DNA of 64,000 nt from Stagonosporopsis chrysanthemi (Eukaryota; Ascomycota; Dothideomycetes; Pleosporales; Didymellaceae), in assembly GCA_022560025.1 (NCBI GenBank), contig JAFISE010000031.1:124001-188000 (forward strand), in the 5' to 3' direction. The first letter of the stretch is position 1. Each line of letters opens with the position of its first letter. Position numbers and translations under genes: made by a program. Under the pieces are notes generated by a model. The model saw only the letters and a program-made list of their open reading frames with translations, searched no databases and was not told where the DNA came from. Positions 21,853-33,110 of the stretch are shown here, in pieces.

Positions 21853-24557
21853 CCTTGTCGTGGCAAGGGATAAAAAAATGCAAACAGCAGGCCGACGAAC
21901 AGGACCCTTGCGAGCACACACAACAGCACCGCAACCAATGTCCACAGGAACGAAGACTCATCTTACCATTCCCACACAAGATCTTATACAAGTATACATA
22001 TGTACAGATCCAACAGCTGATTACTACAATCTAATCAGGCTCAAGTCAGGCCAGCATTCATTGATTGATCTCATGACTCATGAGCCACAATAATTTACTA
22101 AGCGCGTTAGATTGATACTGATCCTTAACTAGCAATAGAGCTAAAGACAGGCCCCGCGATGATTCCAGAACGATAGAACATTCTCTTTATACTCGACGAG
22201 CGGCGCTTTCCGTTCGTCACCTCCCCAGACCCCCACATCTTTCTTTCCCAGCTTCGTACCCGCAGGCTATTCTCTGCCCTGTGTTTCGCGCTTTGACGAC
22301 CTCACAGTGGTAGCGCTTGAAGGTCCATGCGGACAGAGTTTTCTTTGGTATGTCCTCGAGCTTGAGATAGCTACGGCCTTTCATCTCAGGAAAACAGAGA
22401 AAGAGATAGCCGGACAAAAACACTGAAGTTGCGAAGAACACAAAAGCCACCTTAGCCTGAAATCCGCGTTGCCAGGATTGACCAGGATGGGCACAAGCTG
22501 CGTCACCAAACAGGCGCAGCTGTGTTGGACATGACATTAATTGAGCTGTTCCAGGACACACGAGGCAGGTGGTATGCAGCAGCACTGGGCGTACGTGAGA
22601 ACAACGGAAAGCAACCCTCTCGCACTGATTAAGAGGCCGGACAATGGATGGTCCATTATCTAACAACCACGCATGGCGTTTGATCGCCATGTCAATCAGC
22701 ACAGAGTCCCGTCCAGTTCAAGCCTACGCCGAAGACCTGCTGCTCCCCACTCCTCTCGGATACAATCCGTACACACCCCTACCCTTCTATCGCCCTGGGT
22801 CCCACAGCACAACCTATCTTATCCACATCAATGCTCGTCCGCCGCCACCGCAATCTCGAGTGCGCCGTTCGTTCAACCCCCACCCTCCCACGTTCACAGT
22901 TCACGCACAGCCCATCGCCTCGGGCCTGACGCTCTACATATACCTACACGGGCCCCTTGCGCCACTGTATCATCATCGACATACCTAGCTTCTCCCACGT
23001 GTAAAGTCTCCGTGCACCTTTTGGATGCATCGAAGGCCTGGGACTTTTGCGCTAGCTATTCAGTCCCCCCTCTGTCGGCCGGCGAACGAGCAGTGGAGCA
23101 GAAGTCCGGGCGGATGCGGAATCGCATCGGTCCGAGTTTAGGATGGGAAATGTGCTGATGTGGCTTGCACGGATTCTGGGCGGTTGATAGTATAGTGAGG
23201 GAGCGTGTGTGGAGTGATCGTGTGACTGTGTGACTGTATTGTTGTTCTAATGAGCTATCTCTCTATGGACGATCCCGTCAAGACCAGGATGGAATGCCAA
23301 TGCCATGCACGTGACAGCGTGCGTACGGGGGAGGATTCTGGGAAGGTTGATGAAGTTCTATTTTGAGGCGTTCGAGGGCGTGGAGTCAGAGCGCGGTGGT
23401 CTGAGAGTTGCACATGTTGTACTGTGCTGCTATGGCCCTAGGGTGGAGCGATGAAGTGGACCGTAGCAGTCAGAGAATCTCAGAGTCGAGTATGAGACCG
23501 TTGAGGCGCAGTCTTGGTGCCAGTCGTGTTGAAAGCCCGGTGATGAATCTCGGACAACTTGGCGGTTATCTTGACTTTGTTTTTCTTCATATGGACAGTA
23601 CTTGATGACAATTCTCAAGAGCAGAGAGTCAATACTGTTGATTACTGGGACGAGAAAAGACTGACCAAGTTCAATTCAGAAAAAGAAAAAACCGCCGGCC
23701 AAAAACTGCAACTTTCGGCTTTCGATTTGATTCGACTATCGATTCTCGGCTAAACAACACGGTCAAGGAGCAGTGGTACAAGGGGGGAGGGAGCATGAAG
23801 GAATGAGAATACGAGTTGCCACACCGAGATTTCTGGAGGTTTCTGGTTGGCCAGCACCTACATCTGACAGATTTGATTGGTCAATCTGGGATCGACACCG
23901 ACCCTCGTATTCTCATTCATTCGTGCCCCTTGTATACCTGTTCACACTAACACATCTCCCGCCCGTCCCGTCGGTAGACCAGCCTTGGATCCGCCCCACG
24001 CCTTCCTCTCAGAATGGACACGCCACAAAACGTGCCCGTTCAGACACCTCGACCACCAACCGTATTCTGCACTGCTAGCCAGCATCCTCGCATCCTGCGA
24101 CCAAACATCTCCACAATCGCTCCGCAAGAATCACCACCCACCTTCCTAAAGCGACCTCCCACAGTTTACCCGGCATCAGGCCGATGCACTTGCACCACAT
24201 GGCGGAACCCACGACACGCGATCCTGGCCTTGCTGCAGATGGTATACTCATGGGTTCCGTATACATACCCCCATCTGCAGGCAGCGACGAGATCGGAGAG
24301 GTTCCAGAGCAGATGATGGGTCGGACTGATTACTCGGTTGCGAAGACGTGCATGGGCCCTGCATTTGGTCCGTAGGATGCTGGGTCAAGCCAATGAAGCG
24401 CGCGGCCCATGGTGCGGCCAGTGGCTTGGCTGCGTGGAAGACGGTCATGCATGGAGGAGGAGTGCGAACGGACTGAGGCGATGCGTTTGCAGCTGCGGTT
24501 GCTGCTGGGGGTGGAGGAGATTGGGTGGATTGGGGAGGCGCGCAGATGCGAAGCTGC
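21853..24557. other. Gene-poor 2.7 kb with a transporter relic
   Basis: Apart from the decayed MFS tail listed separately (22289-22465), no coding sequence is supported. Open frames between 22640 and 24380 are Pro/His/Ser-rich, overlap on several frames and show no motifs or good start contexts. The right end is the promoter of the secreted FAD oxidase. Confidence 0.45.
22289..22465 (-). pseudogene. Relic of an MFS sugar transporter C-terminus
   Basis: About 59 codons on the minus strand read as the last membrane helix and tail of a hexose/maltose-type MFS transporter: FQAKVAFVFFATSVFLSGYL, then LCFPEMKGRSYLKLEDI, then a WTFKRYHCEVVKA-type end. The PExKGR(S/T)Y signature is diagnostic of the loop after helix 12. 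The frame is open but upstream sequence on this strand shows none of the other eleven helices, no N-terminal PESPR or GRR/K loops and no plausible splice partners within 2 kb. The flanking parts of the same open frame (22702-22466) are not transporter-like. This is most simply a remnant left by deletion or rearrangement; a very distant 5' exon set is the alternative. Confidence 0.65.
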
Positions 24558-24564
24558 TATAAAG
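24558..24564 (+). promoter_or_regulatory. TATA box of the FAD oxidase gene
   Basis: TATAAAG about 97 bp before the ATG at 24661, a usual fungal distance. The match is seen; function is inference. Confidence 0.5.
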
Positions 24565-24660
24565 AGGTGGTGCTCTTGCGCCTTTTGGGTGATCCTGCAC
24601 CACAGCACACTGCAACCGCACTGCAACCACGCCACGAAGAGTTTTTCTTTTGCGGCAAGA

Positions 24661-26713
24661 ATGCTCTTCTCGACGGTGCTTGCGGTGCTGCTGCTCGCGC
24701 GCGCATCCTCTGCCAAATGGCTTGGTGAGACGCGCTCGGAGAACGGCGTCGAGTACCAGTGTAAATGCTACGACGACAATTCCTGCTGGCCCACAGCTAG
24801 CGAGTGGGCCAAGTTCAACAGCACTCTCGGCGGTGCGCTGCAGCTCGCCATCCCCGCGGCGGCGTCATGCCACTCCAGGTTCGAGAACTACACGTTCAAT
24901 ACGTACGACGCGGCGAAGTGTGCAGAAGCCACGGCGCGCATTGGGAATGGCATGGAGGGCGGAGACGAGCAGTGGCTGTTTGTGATCCCCATCTTCTTCT
25001 TCTTCTTCTTCTTCTTTTTCTTCTTCTTTTTCTTCTTCTTCCTCTTCCTCTTCTGCCTCGTTCTGACCGATCCGGCTCTGCGGGAGTGAGTGGCTGACAA
25101 AAGTGCAGGACGGACCACCCCATTGCGCAGCTCTGGCCGTTCATGAGCAACAACACTTGTCTTCCGACCACCGATCCTTCGACGCCATGCACCAGGGGCT
25201 TCATGGGGGTGTATGTTGTGGTGGCCACGGAGAAGCGACACATCCAAGCCGGTGTTAAATTTGCGAGAGAGCGGAATCTCAGGCTGGTTATTCGCAACAC
25301 GGGCCATGATTTCATGTAAGTGAGGCTTTGGGTTGAGTGGGATAGGTGCTGATTGAGGTTTAGGGGCCGCTCCACGGGATATGGTGCGTTGATTATCAAT
25401 ACTCACAGCTTCAAAGATGTTGCGTTTGTGAAGAAGTACACCGGTCCTGGAGAATGGGAGGGTTCGGCGGTAACAGTGGGTGCCGGTATTCAGGGCCGTG
25501 AGCTGTATCGACATGCTTTTGCGCAGACGCCAAAACAGGTGGTTGTTGGTGGCGAGTGCCCGGTATGTTTCCATGGGAACTGACTGCTGATCGAAGCTGA
25601 CGCGAAGTAGACTGTGGGATGGGCCGGAGGCTACATTCAAGGAGGAGGCCACGGTCCGTTGAGTGGCATCTACGGCATGGGCGCTGACAACGTCCTCTCC
25701 TTCGACGCTGTCACAGCCAAGGGCGAATATGTGACGGCTAATGCTAACGAGAACGCGGATTTGTTCTGGGCTCTCAAGGGCGGCGGCCCTGGTACTTTCG
25801 CAGTCGTCACGTCGGTTACAGTCAAGACGTTCCCCGAAGTCCCTACCGCAGGTGTCACTATCAATATCAACTCGACGCACACTACTGACCCGGAGCTCTT
25901 CAGGCAAGGCGTCCACATCTTCCTTGGCCAGTCAAACCACTTCAGCAACCTTGGCATCTTCGTCTACTTTGAGCAGGGCCCCGGACCCGGCCGTCTGCAT
26001 ATTGCGCCCATTGTGGGACCCAACATGAACATGACGCAGCTACAAGCCGCGGTTGCACCTCTCTTGGCTGGACTCGACGACGCCAAAGTGCCGTATGACA
26101 CGCACTTCCGCGCGTTCCCCACGTTCTTTGAGTTCTACGTGGACATGTTTGAGGACGAGCCGCCGTCGCCCCAAGCGATTGTTGGCGGGCGGATGTTCAC
26201 GCAGCGCGATGTGGCCGAGAACAATGCGAAGATCTCGGACGCGCTGATCGATGCGGCGGCAAACGGGATCAATATCGGACACATTTTCAACCCGGGCAGA
26301 GTTCGGCCGGCGGTGGACAACGCGATCCACCCCGCCTGGCGCAACGCCACCAATTTCGTCATCACAAACGTGGGGATGAACGGCACGGAGCCGTGGAGCG
26401 TAAAGAAGGAGATGGAAAGGTACAACACTGAGGTTGTGGGCAAGGCGTTGAGGGAGGCGGCGCCGTACGGGGCAAGCTATGTGAATGAGGTAAGTTGAAC
26501 CCGTGGACCTTGAAGTACCGTGGCCGACTGACGATGCAGGGCGATCTGTACGAGCCGAACTGGCAGGAGGCGTACTGGGGCGACAACTACCCAAGACTTC
26601 TGAAGACCAGGCAGAAGTGGGATCCAGAGGGTGTGTTTTACACGCAGACTACGCCGGGGACGGAGAAGTGGAGTGTGATTGATTATGGGAGGAAGCTGTG
26701 TAAGGCTGTGTAG
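24661..26713 (+). CDS. Secreted FAD-dependent oxidase (PCMH/BBE type)
   Basis: Five exons: 24661-24977, 25109-25315, 25364-25562, 25611-26489 and 26540-26713, all in phase; product 591 aa. A signal peptide is clear (MLFSTVLAVLLLARASSA). The FAD-binding PCMH domain follows. RNTGHDF carries the His, and GGECPTVG the Cys, that in berberine-bridge-type enzymes bind FAD bicovalently; GGYIQGGGHGPLSG and ADNVLSFDAVTAKGEY are typical continuations. The BBE domain is at the C-terminus (NWQEAYWGDNYPRLLKTRQKWDPEGVF). Several Asn-x-Ser/Thr sites fit secretion. These enzymes oxidise sugars, alcohols or secondary metabolites and reduce oxygen to hydrogen peroxide; the substrate cannot be told here, and no biosynthetic cluster surrounds the gene. 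The first intron (24978-25108) is enlarged by a TTC array and has a GTTTGT donor. Confidence 0.9.
24992..25055 (+). repeat. (TTC)n microsatellite inside intron 1 of the FAD oxidase
   Basis: An interrupted TTC/TTTTTC/CTC array of about 64 bp, fully within the 131-nt intron. It accounts for that intron being more than twice the length of the other three introns in this gene (48-50 nt). Confidence 0.85.
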
Positions 26714-27548
26714 GGCTGTAGGGTTGGTGGTGGAGAAGCGGTCACGGCCACCGAACAGACAGACCGAACAGACAGAACGGAAAGAGCGGTGCCCGTAGAT
26801 GGAATTCTTGCTACTGGGTGTTTACCATGACGAATCTTGGCGCATGCCTCTTACTGCAACAGACTTTGAAGGTCCTCGATGAGGGCTTGGATACTGCTGT
26901 CTAACGCCATTGCTGCACACTTTAGGAGGGAGCATCAACACTACGTCGTCGAGATCAGGGCAGATGGAGTCGGACGCGCATTTGGTGGGGGGGGGGGGGG
27001 GGTGCCGCAGCGGTGCAGCAAAGGTGCAGAAGAAGAAGTGGTCGTTGCAGTGTTTCAGGGTCTGCGGAGTACGGGGGAGATGGCGGCAGTGCCGTCATGG
27101 ACCGTGGCAGAGCTAAAGGCGGAGGCTAAAGGCGGTTGGTTGGCTGAAAAGGGCAGGGGTGGCGTACCTTCACGAGCTTGCTGGTATCTGTTCCTCAGAA
27201 CTTGGCCATTCGCTATCTGCCGCCCTCTGTCCGCCTGAACACGCCCGCTCGCTGCCGCACATCGAACTGCAAGCTGGAACAGACGTCTGCGCAGCTTAGG
27301 TAATCCCACTCCCACTCCCACTCCCACTCCTGCTCCCGCATCACCAAGCACCACGTCAGCGCCCAGCTCCAGCTCCAGCTCCAGCTCCAGCTCCAGCTCC
27401 AGCCCCAGCTCGCGCCAGGCACCGCTCGCCGCCCACGACCGCAGCTCTGCCTCGCAGCTCGCAGCTCGCCGGCCCGTCCGGTTCCCGTCGCGCGGACAGA
27501 TGCACCTCGCACACCAACCCGTCCCTGCGTCTAGTTAATGTCGATTGA
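26714..27548 (+). other. Intergenic region with short tandem repeats
   Basis: Between the FAD oxidase and the VRL1-like gene. It holds a 16-G run (26987-27002), a (CCCACT)n array (about 27306-27333) and a (CAGCTC)n array (about 27366-27405). The two hexamer arrays lie 140-240 bp before the VRL1-like start codon and so are probably in its promoter or 5' UTR. No gene is supported. Confidence 0.55.
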
Positions 27549-30500
27549 ATGCCTCCCGTGCTGAATCCCTTCCTGCGCGCCTTCTTCCGCAGTGCACTCC
27601 CCAGCCAGTGCTCGCCCGCGCAGCACCACGTACGTCTTGCATGCAACGTGTTGTAGCGACACGCTGACCTCGCAGGTCCTCCTCGTCCCCACCACCGAGG
27701 TCCTTCTCACCTCGCGCGACAGGGACTCCGGCTCCTCGTACGTCGACCTCAGCGGCTCCGAAGAGTTCCTCGCCAGCCATGTCCTGCGCGTCCCGGGCGG
27801 CGTGGGCCCGAACAACCAGGTCAAAGACGCCAGCAGCTTCCGCGAGACGCGCGGCAAGGCGAAGCAGTTCACCACTGCGAACGGCCGCACCGTGATTGTC
27901 AAGGATGCCTTCGTCTACAGCAACAAGGGTATGTACGGCTCCGGTCTACCGTCAGACGTGTTTGGCTCAACGGTGCAGGCTTCAAGACGCTCAACCAGGC
28001 CCAGCTCCTCAGCGACACCATCTTCTACCCCGACACCTTCGAGGCCCAGCCGTGGCTCGTCTACTTCATCTCGCGCCCCCTGATCGGCTTCTACGAGGCC
28101 ACGCCCATAATACCTGCGACGCTGGTACTGAGGAAGGATGTCAAGGCGCTACCCGCCCCTCCTGCTGCAGGGAGCTCGTCGGCAGCAGACAGCGCGTCCA
28201 TGCCGCGCAAGAAGGAGGTCAAGTCCTTCGGCGACCTGCTGAACCACTTCCCCATGATTGCGCGCCAGATGCAGCCGGGCTTGGAGAGGCTGTTCAAAGA
28301 GTTTGGGAAAGAGCTGGAGAAACCGCTGCCTCCCACGCCCTCGACGCGCTCGCGACGGTCGTCTCAGAGCTCTCGGAGACGCGGGTCCGTGTCTTCGGTC
28401 GAGACGGCTGGATCGCGCCCCTTGTCCATGCGCAGCAGCGTGTCGCAGGGACCGAACGGCTTCATTTCGACGCTCGAGATCGGCGACGAGGAGGACGCCA
28501 TGCGCAACTCGCTCGAAACGGCCGTGACTGCGGCCATCGATCTCTTCCAGATGGTGGACAAGCAGCAGCTGTCCTTACTAGGCGCAACGACAGACCTCAC
28601 AGGTCCCATTGTTGAGCGCATGATCGAGCGCTACATTGCCGAGCAGGTGCACCACACGCTGCTCTTCCCGCGGATATGCGACATACGCCGCCTCGAAGAC
28701 CTCGACCTCGAACGCCAGACGCGGCAGATGCAGGATATCGACATCTCGCAAGTCGGCATCGACATTGGCAACGGGCGCAAGGGCAAGCAGGAGCTCGCTG
28801 TGCGGCTGTCAAAAGCCGTGGATATGTTCAAGAAGATGGGTGTTGCCGGGAGCCCCCAGGAGATGCTGGAGATTGTCCTGGCTGTAACGAAGCACATCAC
28901 CATGCCCGACGCATCCTCCGTGGCAAGCGATCCTACCGCTCAGGCTACGCTGAACGGGCAGCAGCTGTCAGAAAAGCACGATCACCTTCTCACCATCAAC
29001 GCAGATACGCTGGTCTCCCTGCTGCTTATTGTCGTCATTCGCGCTCCTGTGCGACATCTACAAGCGCGACTCTCGTACATGCGCCATTATATCTTCATTG
29101 ATGATGTAGAGACTGGCGAGATGGGGTACGCATTGAGCACGTTTGAGGCTGTGCTGTCATACCTGCAGAACGACTCGGGCGGCCTGCGGAAGGCAAGTCG
29201 GCGGAACCGCAAGCTATGGCAGGCGACCAAGACGGGTGACTTGGCAACGATGCAAAGCATCCTCGAGCCTGACCGGTCGTTTCACGAAGCTATGGACGAT
29301 TCTTCGAGCGACGATGAGTTACCGGAGCGGCACCACCCTGTGAGGTTTGCGAGTTTCTCCGACCTAAAACTATCCAATGGCTCCACTATGCACCGAGACT
29401 ATGAGCCCCGGAGACGGCGGCGGCGGAGCCCTTCTAGCAGCAGACAAAAGAGTGAAGACGGTCCACTGGCTCATATCTTCCCATTCCAACGTGCCCAGAC
29501 GCCTACGTTACCCAACCGGCCCAAGTTGAAAAAGACCGTCTCTTACGATACAAGAAGTATGTCGAGTTGTTCGGCGCGGTCGTTCAGATCCCGCACGACA
29601 ATGGACTCTCGATATAGCGCTATTGAAGGCGACACATCGATTGAGAAGCTAGTAATGACCCAGAGCTCAGATGGCGCGTCGGTTTTGATGATGGCCGTCG
29701 AGAGCAAGCAAGACAAAGCGCTGCAGTATCTACTGAGCCTCACAGATTATTACACACCAACATTTGTGTTTGAAGACAGCAACAACGAAGGCACAACGTT
29801 GCTGAGTTTGGCCGTGCAGTTGGCTCACAGCAAATCGACTGACACTCTCCTTTCGTACATCCTGGAGAACAGCAGTAGTCCAGACGCGCTTGCCGCTTAC
29901 TTTGCGAAGCAGGATTCAAAGGGGAGATGCATGGCGCACTACCTCTTCAACCAGCCCCGTCTTATCCAGCGCATCGGGCATCTCGTACCCTGGCGGCTGA
30001 AAGACAAGAACGGTCAGACGCCTGTTTTCGCTCTCTGCAGGTCGTACGACCACGACGAGTACCACAGTATGGTAGACCAGGGCTTGCTAGCTGCTACCTA
30101 TGCGCAAGAGGATGAGCAGCCATTACATCTTGATGAGCACGTAGATGCCAAGGGCAACAGTCTTCTGCACGTCATCACCGACCCTCAGCTCGCAAATAAG
30201 CTGCTGTACCGCTGTGATTCGGATGCCAATGCTACGAACGACAAGCACTTTACGCCGTTGATGGTCGCTAGCAAGTACGGTCGCACGGACATGGTTCGAG
30301 TCTTGTTCCAGGACCCGAGAGTCGACTTGTCAGTAAGAGATGCGCGTGGCCTCACCGCGGTCGAGCTTGCCAAAGACGACGACGTTCGCAATCGCATCGA
30401 CGATTTGGTACTGCTTTCCAACGAGCCTGGGGCTGATGGACGCATCACGACAGTAGTGCGGTCGTTCTTCGTGGAGGACGGCACTGTTCGGCTTGTGCTC

Positions 30501-31901
30501 AAGTCTGGTGCTCCCAACTCCAACGGTACCATCACCGTCACTACATGTCGTCGGTCATCGCAAGATTTCGAGAACCTTGCCAAATGGCTTGCACAGGAGA
30601 ATCCGGCTTCGTGGCTTCCGGTCATCACTAACATGGCTTCGCCTTATCTCATTCCATCCAGGCCTTCTCGAGCAGTACTGCGCGACCTGCAGCTCCGTCT
30701 CGACTCGTTCCTGAAGATCCTCCTCCGACACCCCACATTTTCCATGCACGAGATGGTTTGGGAGTTCTTCCTCGTCCCCGATATCGACTCCACCATGCTG
30801 GCCCAGCGCTCCGCGCGCAAAGCCGAGCTACGCGTCGAGCGACTCCGTGAAGAACTCACCCCCATCTACGATGTTCGTGAGGTGGAGCTGTTCGTGCAGC
30901 ACGCGCGCGAGAATGTGCGCTCTCTCCACCACGCCTCCAAGTCCGTCCTGCGCCGCACAAACAAACTGCGCATGTCCTCCGCAGACCTCGCCGACGCTGC
31001 GAAACTTTCAAATACCGCAGTCCACTCGCTCACCTTTCTCCCCAACGCTCACCTCCGCGCACTGGAACGCTACACAAAGACCATCGCTTCAAGCGAGGCC
31101 AGCCCAATCGCCGGTTTCTACTACAATATGCACGCCCTCAGCTCGACAATCACTGCGGTCCTAACTTCGCTCACCAGGCCGTCGTCTCTCATCTCTTCCA
31201 TGTCCAGTACCCAAAAGGCAATCGACCGTCACGACCTCTCCGTGCGGCGCTCCGACCGCTGGCCCCTCGGCCTGCTCGATGACGCCCGCAGCAGGGTGCA
31301 GCGCGACGCGCAGGACAAGATGGACAGGAGTAAATCCGAGCTAGCGGATCTCGGGCGGGAGCTGCGATACACACAGCAGGTGGTTGCGAGCGAGTTAGCT
31401 AGCTGGCAGGAGAGCAGGGTTGAGATGGGGAAGCGCGCGCTGAAGGAGCTGGGGCGCAGGATGGTGGTTGTGGAGCGCGCGCGGCTGGAGAGCATGAAGC
31501 GGGCAGTGAGAGAGCTGGGGATCCAGGGCCGGAAGAAGGGGCACGTCAACGGCAGCGCTGAGCCGTCTGACGCTGCTGGCTCATCCGTCGATGCCGCTGC
31601 ACAGCACACCCAAGCCAACGGCGTTGCGGACGCGACCGGCCATCCATCCATCCACAGCAATGACCCCCCGAGCCAACACCTCGACGACGTCATGCTCCCC
31701 TCCGAAGACGGCCCACAGGTTGAAGACCTAGTTGACGGCCCGAGTGACGAGCCGGAAGAAGACACGCCGCTGTTGGATCTAGTCGCCGAGGCGCCGGAGC
31801 AGCTGGACGGCACTGCGGCACCTGTAGCAGCACCAGCATCTACATCTGCACGTGCGTCGGCAGAGGAAGACGACGCAGCGCCTGCACTCCCGCCGCGGTA
31901 G
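27549..31901 (+). CDS. VRL1: VPS9/ankyrin/PX-like/BAR protein, Vrl1 (VINE) type
   Basis: Three exons: 27549-27629, 27676-27928 and 27979-31901, phase-consistent; product 1418 aa. VPS9 domains exchange GDP for GTP on Rab5-type GTPases at endosomes. The VPS9 core is at residues ~330-510, with ADTLVSLLLIVVIRA and GEMGYALSTFEAVLSY holding the usual Asp and Tyr. Ankyrin-like repeats fill ~520-920 (for example TPLMVASKYGRTDMVRVLF). A PX-like domain lies at ~935-1045 (VVRSFFVEDGTVRLVL ... LRLDSFLKILLRHP), and a long helical BAR-like region at ~1055-1300. The tail is acidic. This order is that of yeast Vrl1, whose PX-BAR part pairs with Vin1 in the VINE endosomal coat; identity as the ortholog is inferred from architecture. 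The N-terminal ~110 residues, encoded by two small exons, precede the VPS9 domain as in VARP-like proteins. Confidence 0.85.
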
Positions 31902-32082
31902 TAGCCACAACGCGGTGGTCCTCGCGGAACGAAAGTTTAGTTTGAACTTGTTTTTTGTTGCATAGGGTATACCAAGGGCGCGACTGTTGTCTGTCTGTCT
32001 GTCTATCTGTCTGTCATGAATGCACATTTACATTTCTCAACTCTCCACACACACCAACCATCTCTAACCCGTCTCCCGCGTT

Positions 32083-32125
<43 letters not shown>

Positions 32126-32130
32126 ACCCC

Positions 32131-32198
<68 letters not shown>

Positions 32199-33110
32199 AC
32201 CCCCCCCCCCCGCTTCCCCCCCCCCCCCCCCCCTTTCGCAAAAACAAGAAACAATTCCCATAACGTTTCCCATCACCAACCTCACCTGACCTACCCTCAC
32301 CCCCAGACGAACCCGCGCAAAACCCGCGCTGCATAATCTGCAAACTAGACCTCGTCCCTCGTTTCGTCTCCTGGCAGGCAACACAAACACAAACACACCT
32401 ACAGCACCCATTACCCTAAGCTATAACTCTGCCCCCCTTTCCCAGCACCCGCAGTCCATCTATCCTGTTCTATTCTATCGGCTGCCGCGCAATGAGGCGC
32501 CGGTTTCGAAGAACGAGTGGTGAGGTGGTCACCGCGCCTTAGATGTGCGCTGGGGGGTCATTTTGAATCTGACGTGTAGCTTCAGATCTGTTTTCTGGAT
32601 TGGAGAGTTTTTCCGGACGGGGGTTAATGGGGTTGATGGGATAGAAATGCTGGGTATTGTCAGCAAGTTCGATGAGGTTGTTGTGTTTGAGACTACTGTA
32701 TGGCACGGAAGAATACCATTCGCGTTCATGCTAACATGGCTTGATGTGCTTTGTAGACACGGTGACAAATTATGACTCTTTTAAAAGGCAAGCCTAGTGA
32801 ACAAAGTCTGACCAAGACTGGAGAAAAGGATTACTGCCAAGTCAGATAGGCGTCTCAGCACAAGAACGAAGGTACACAGAATGAATAACCGCAGGGCAAG
32901 TGAGGTCGAGAAAAGCACCTCGCCATGTCTAGCGAACCAATCACAGCTCTTCACTAGCGACCCACCATTTTCACCCTACCGTGACTCTTCCCCGAACAGT
33001 ACGGCCAGCTGCCGCTCTCAGACCATGCCCATACCGGACTGAACCATCTTTCGAACCAGATAGCTACACTGAAATCGTGACAAGAACTGCTACTATTGGT
33101 ACTTGCCACT
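31902..33110. other. 1.2-kb intergenic region with C-run array
   Basis: 3' region of the VRL1-like gene and promoter of TRM11. It includes a (CTGT)n stretch at about 31985-32015 and the poly-C block listed separately. Open frames across the poly-C block are artefacts of composition. No gene is supported from 32240 to 33110. Confidence 0.55.
32084..32233 (+). repeat. Poly-C block (runs of 31, 67, 12 and 18 C)
   Basis: C runs at 32084-32114, 32132-32198, 32200-32211 and 32216-32233, with a 10-A run at 32115-32124 between the first two. The complementary strand is poly-G and could form G-quadruplexes; the C strand could form i-motifs. Lengths of such runs are often unreliable in assemblies. Confidence 0.9.

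Noticed and set aside
32003..32411. Gly- and Pro-rich open frames across the C-run block
   Set aside because: Only the homopolymer keeps these frames open; no real coding signal.
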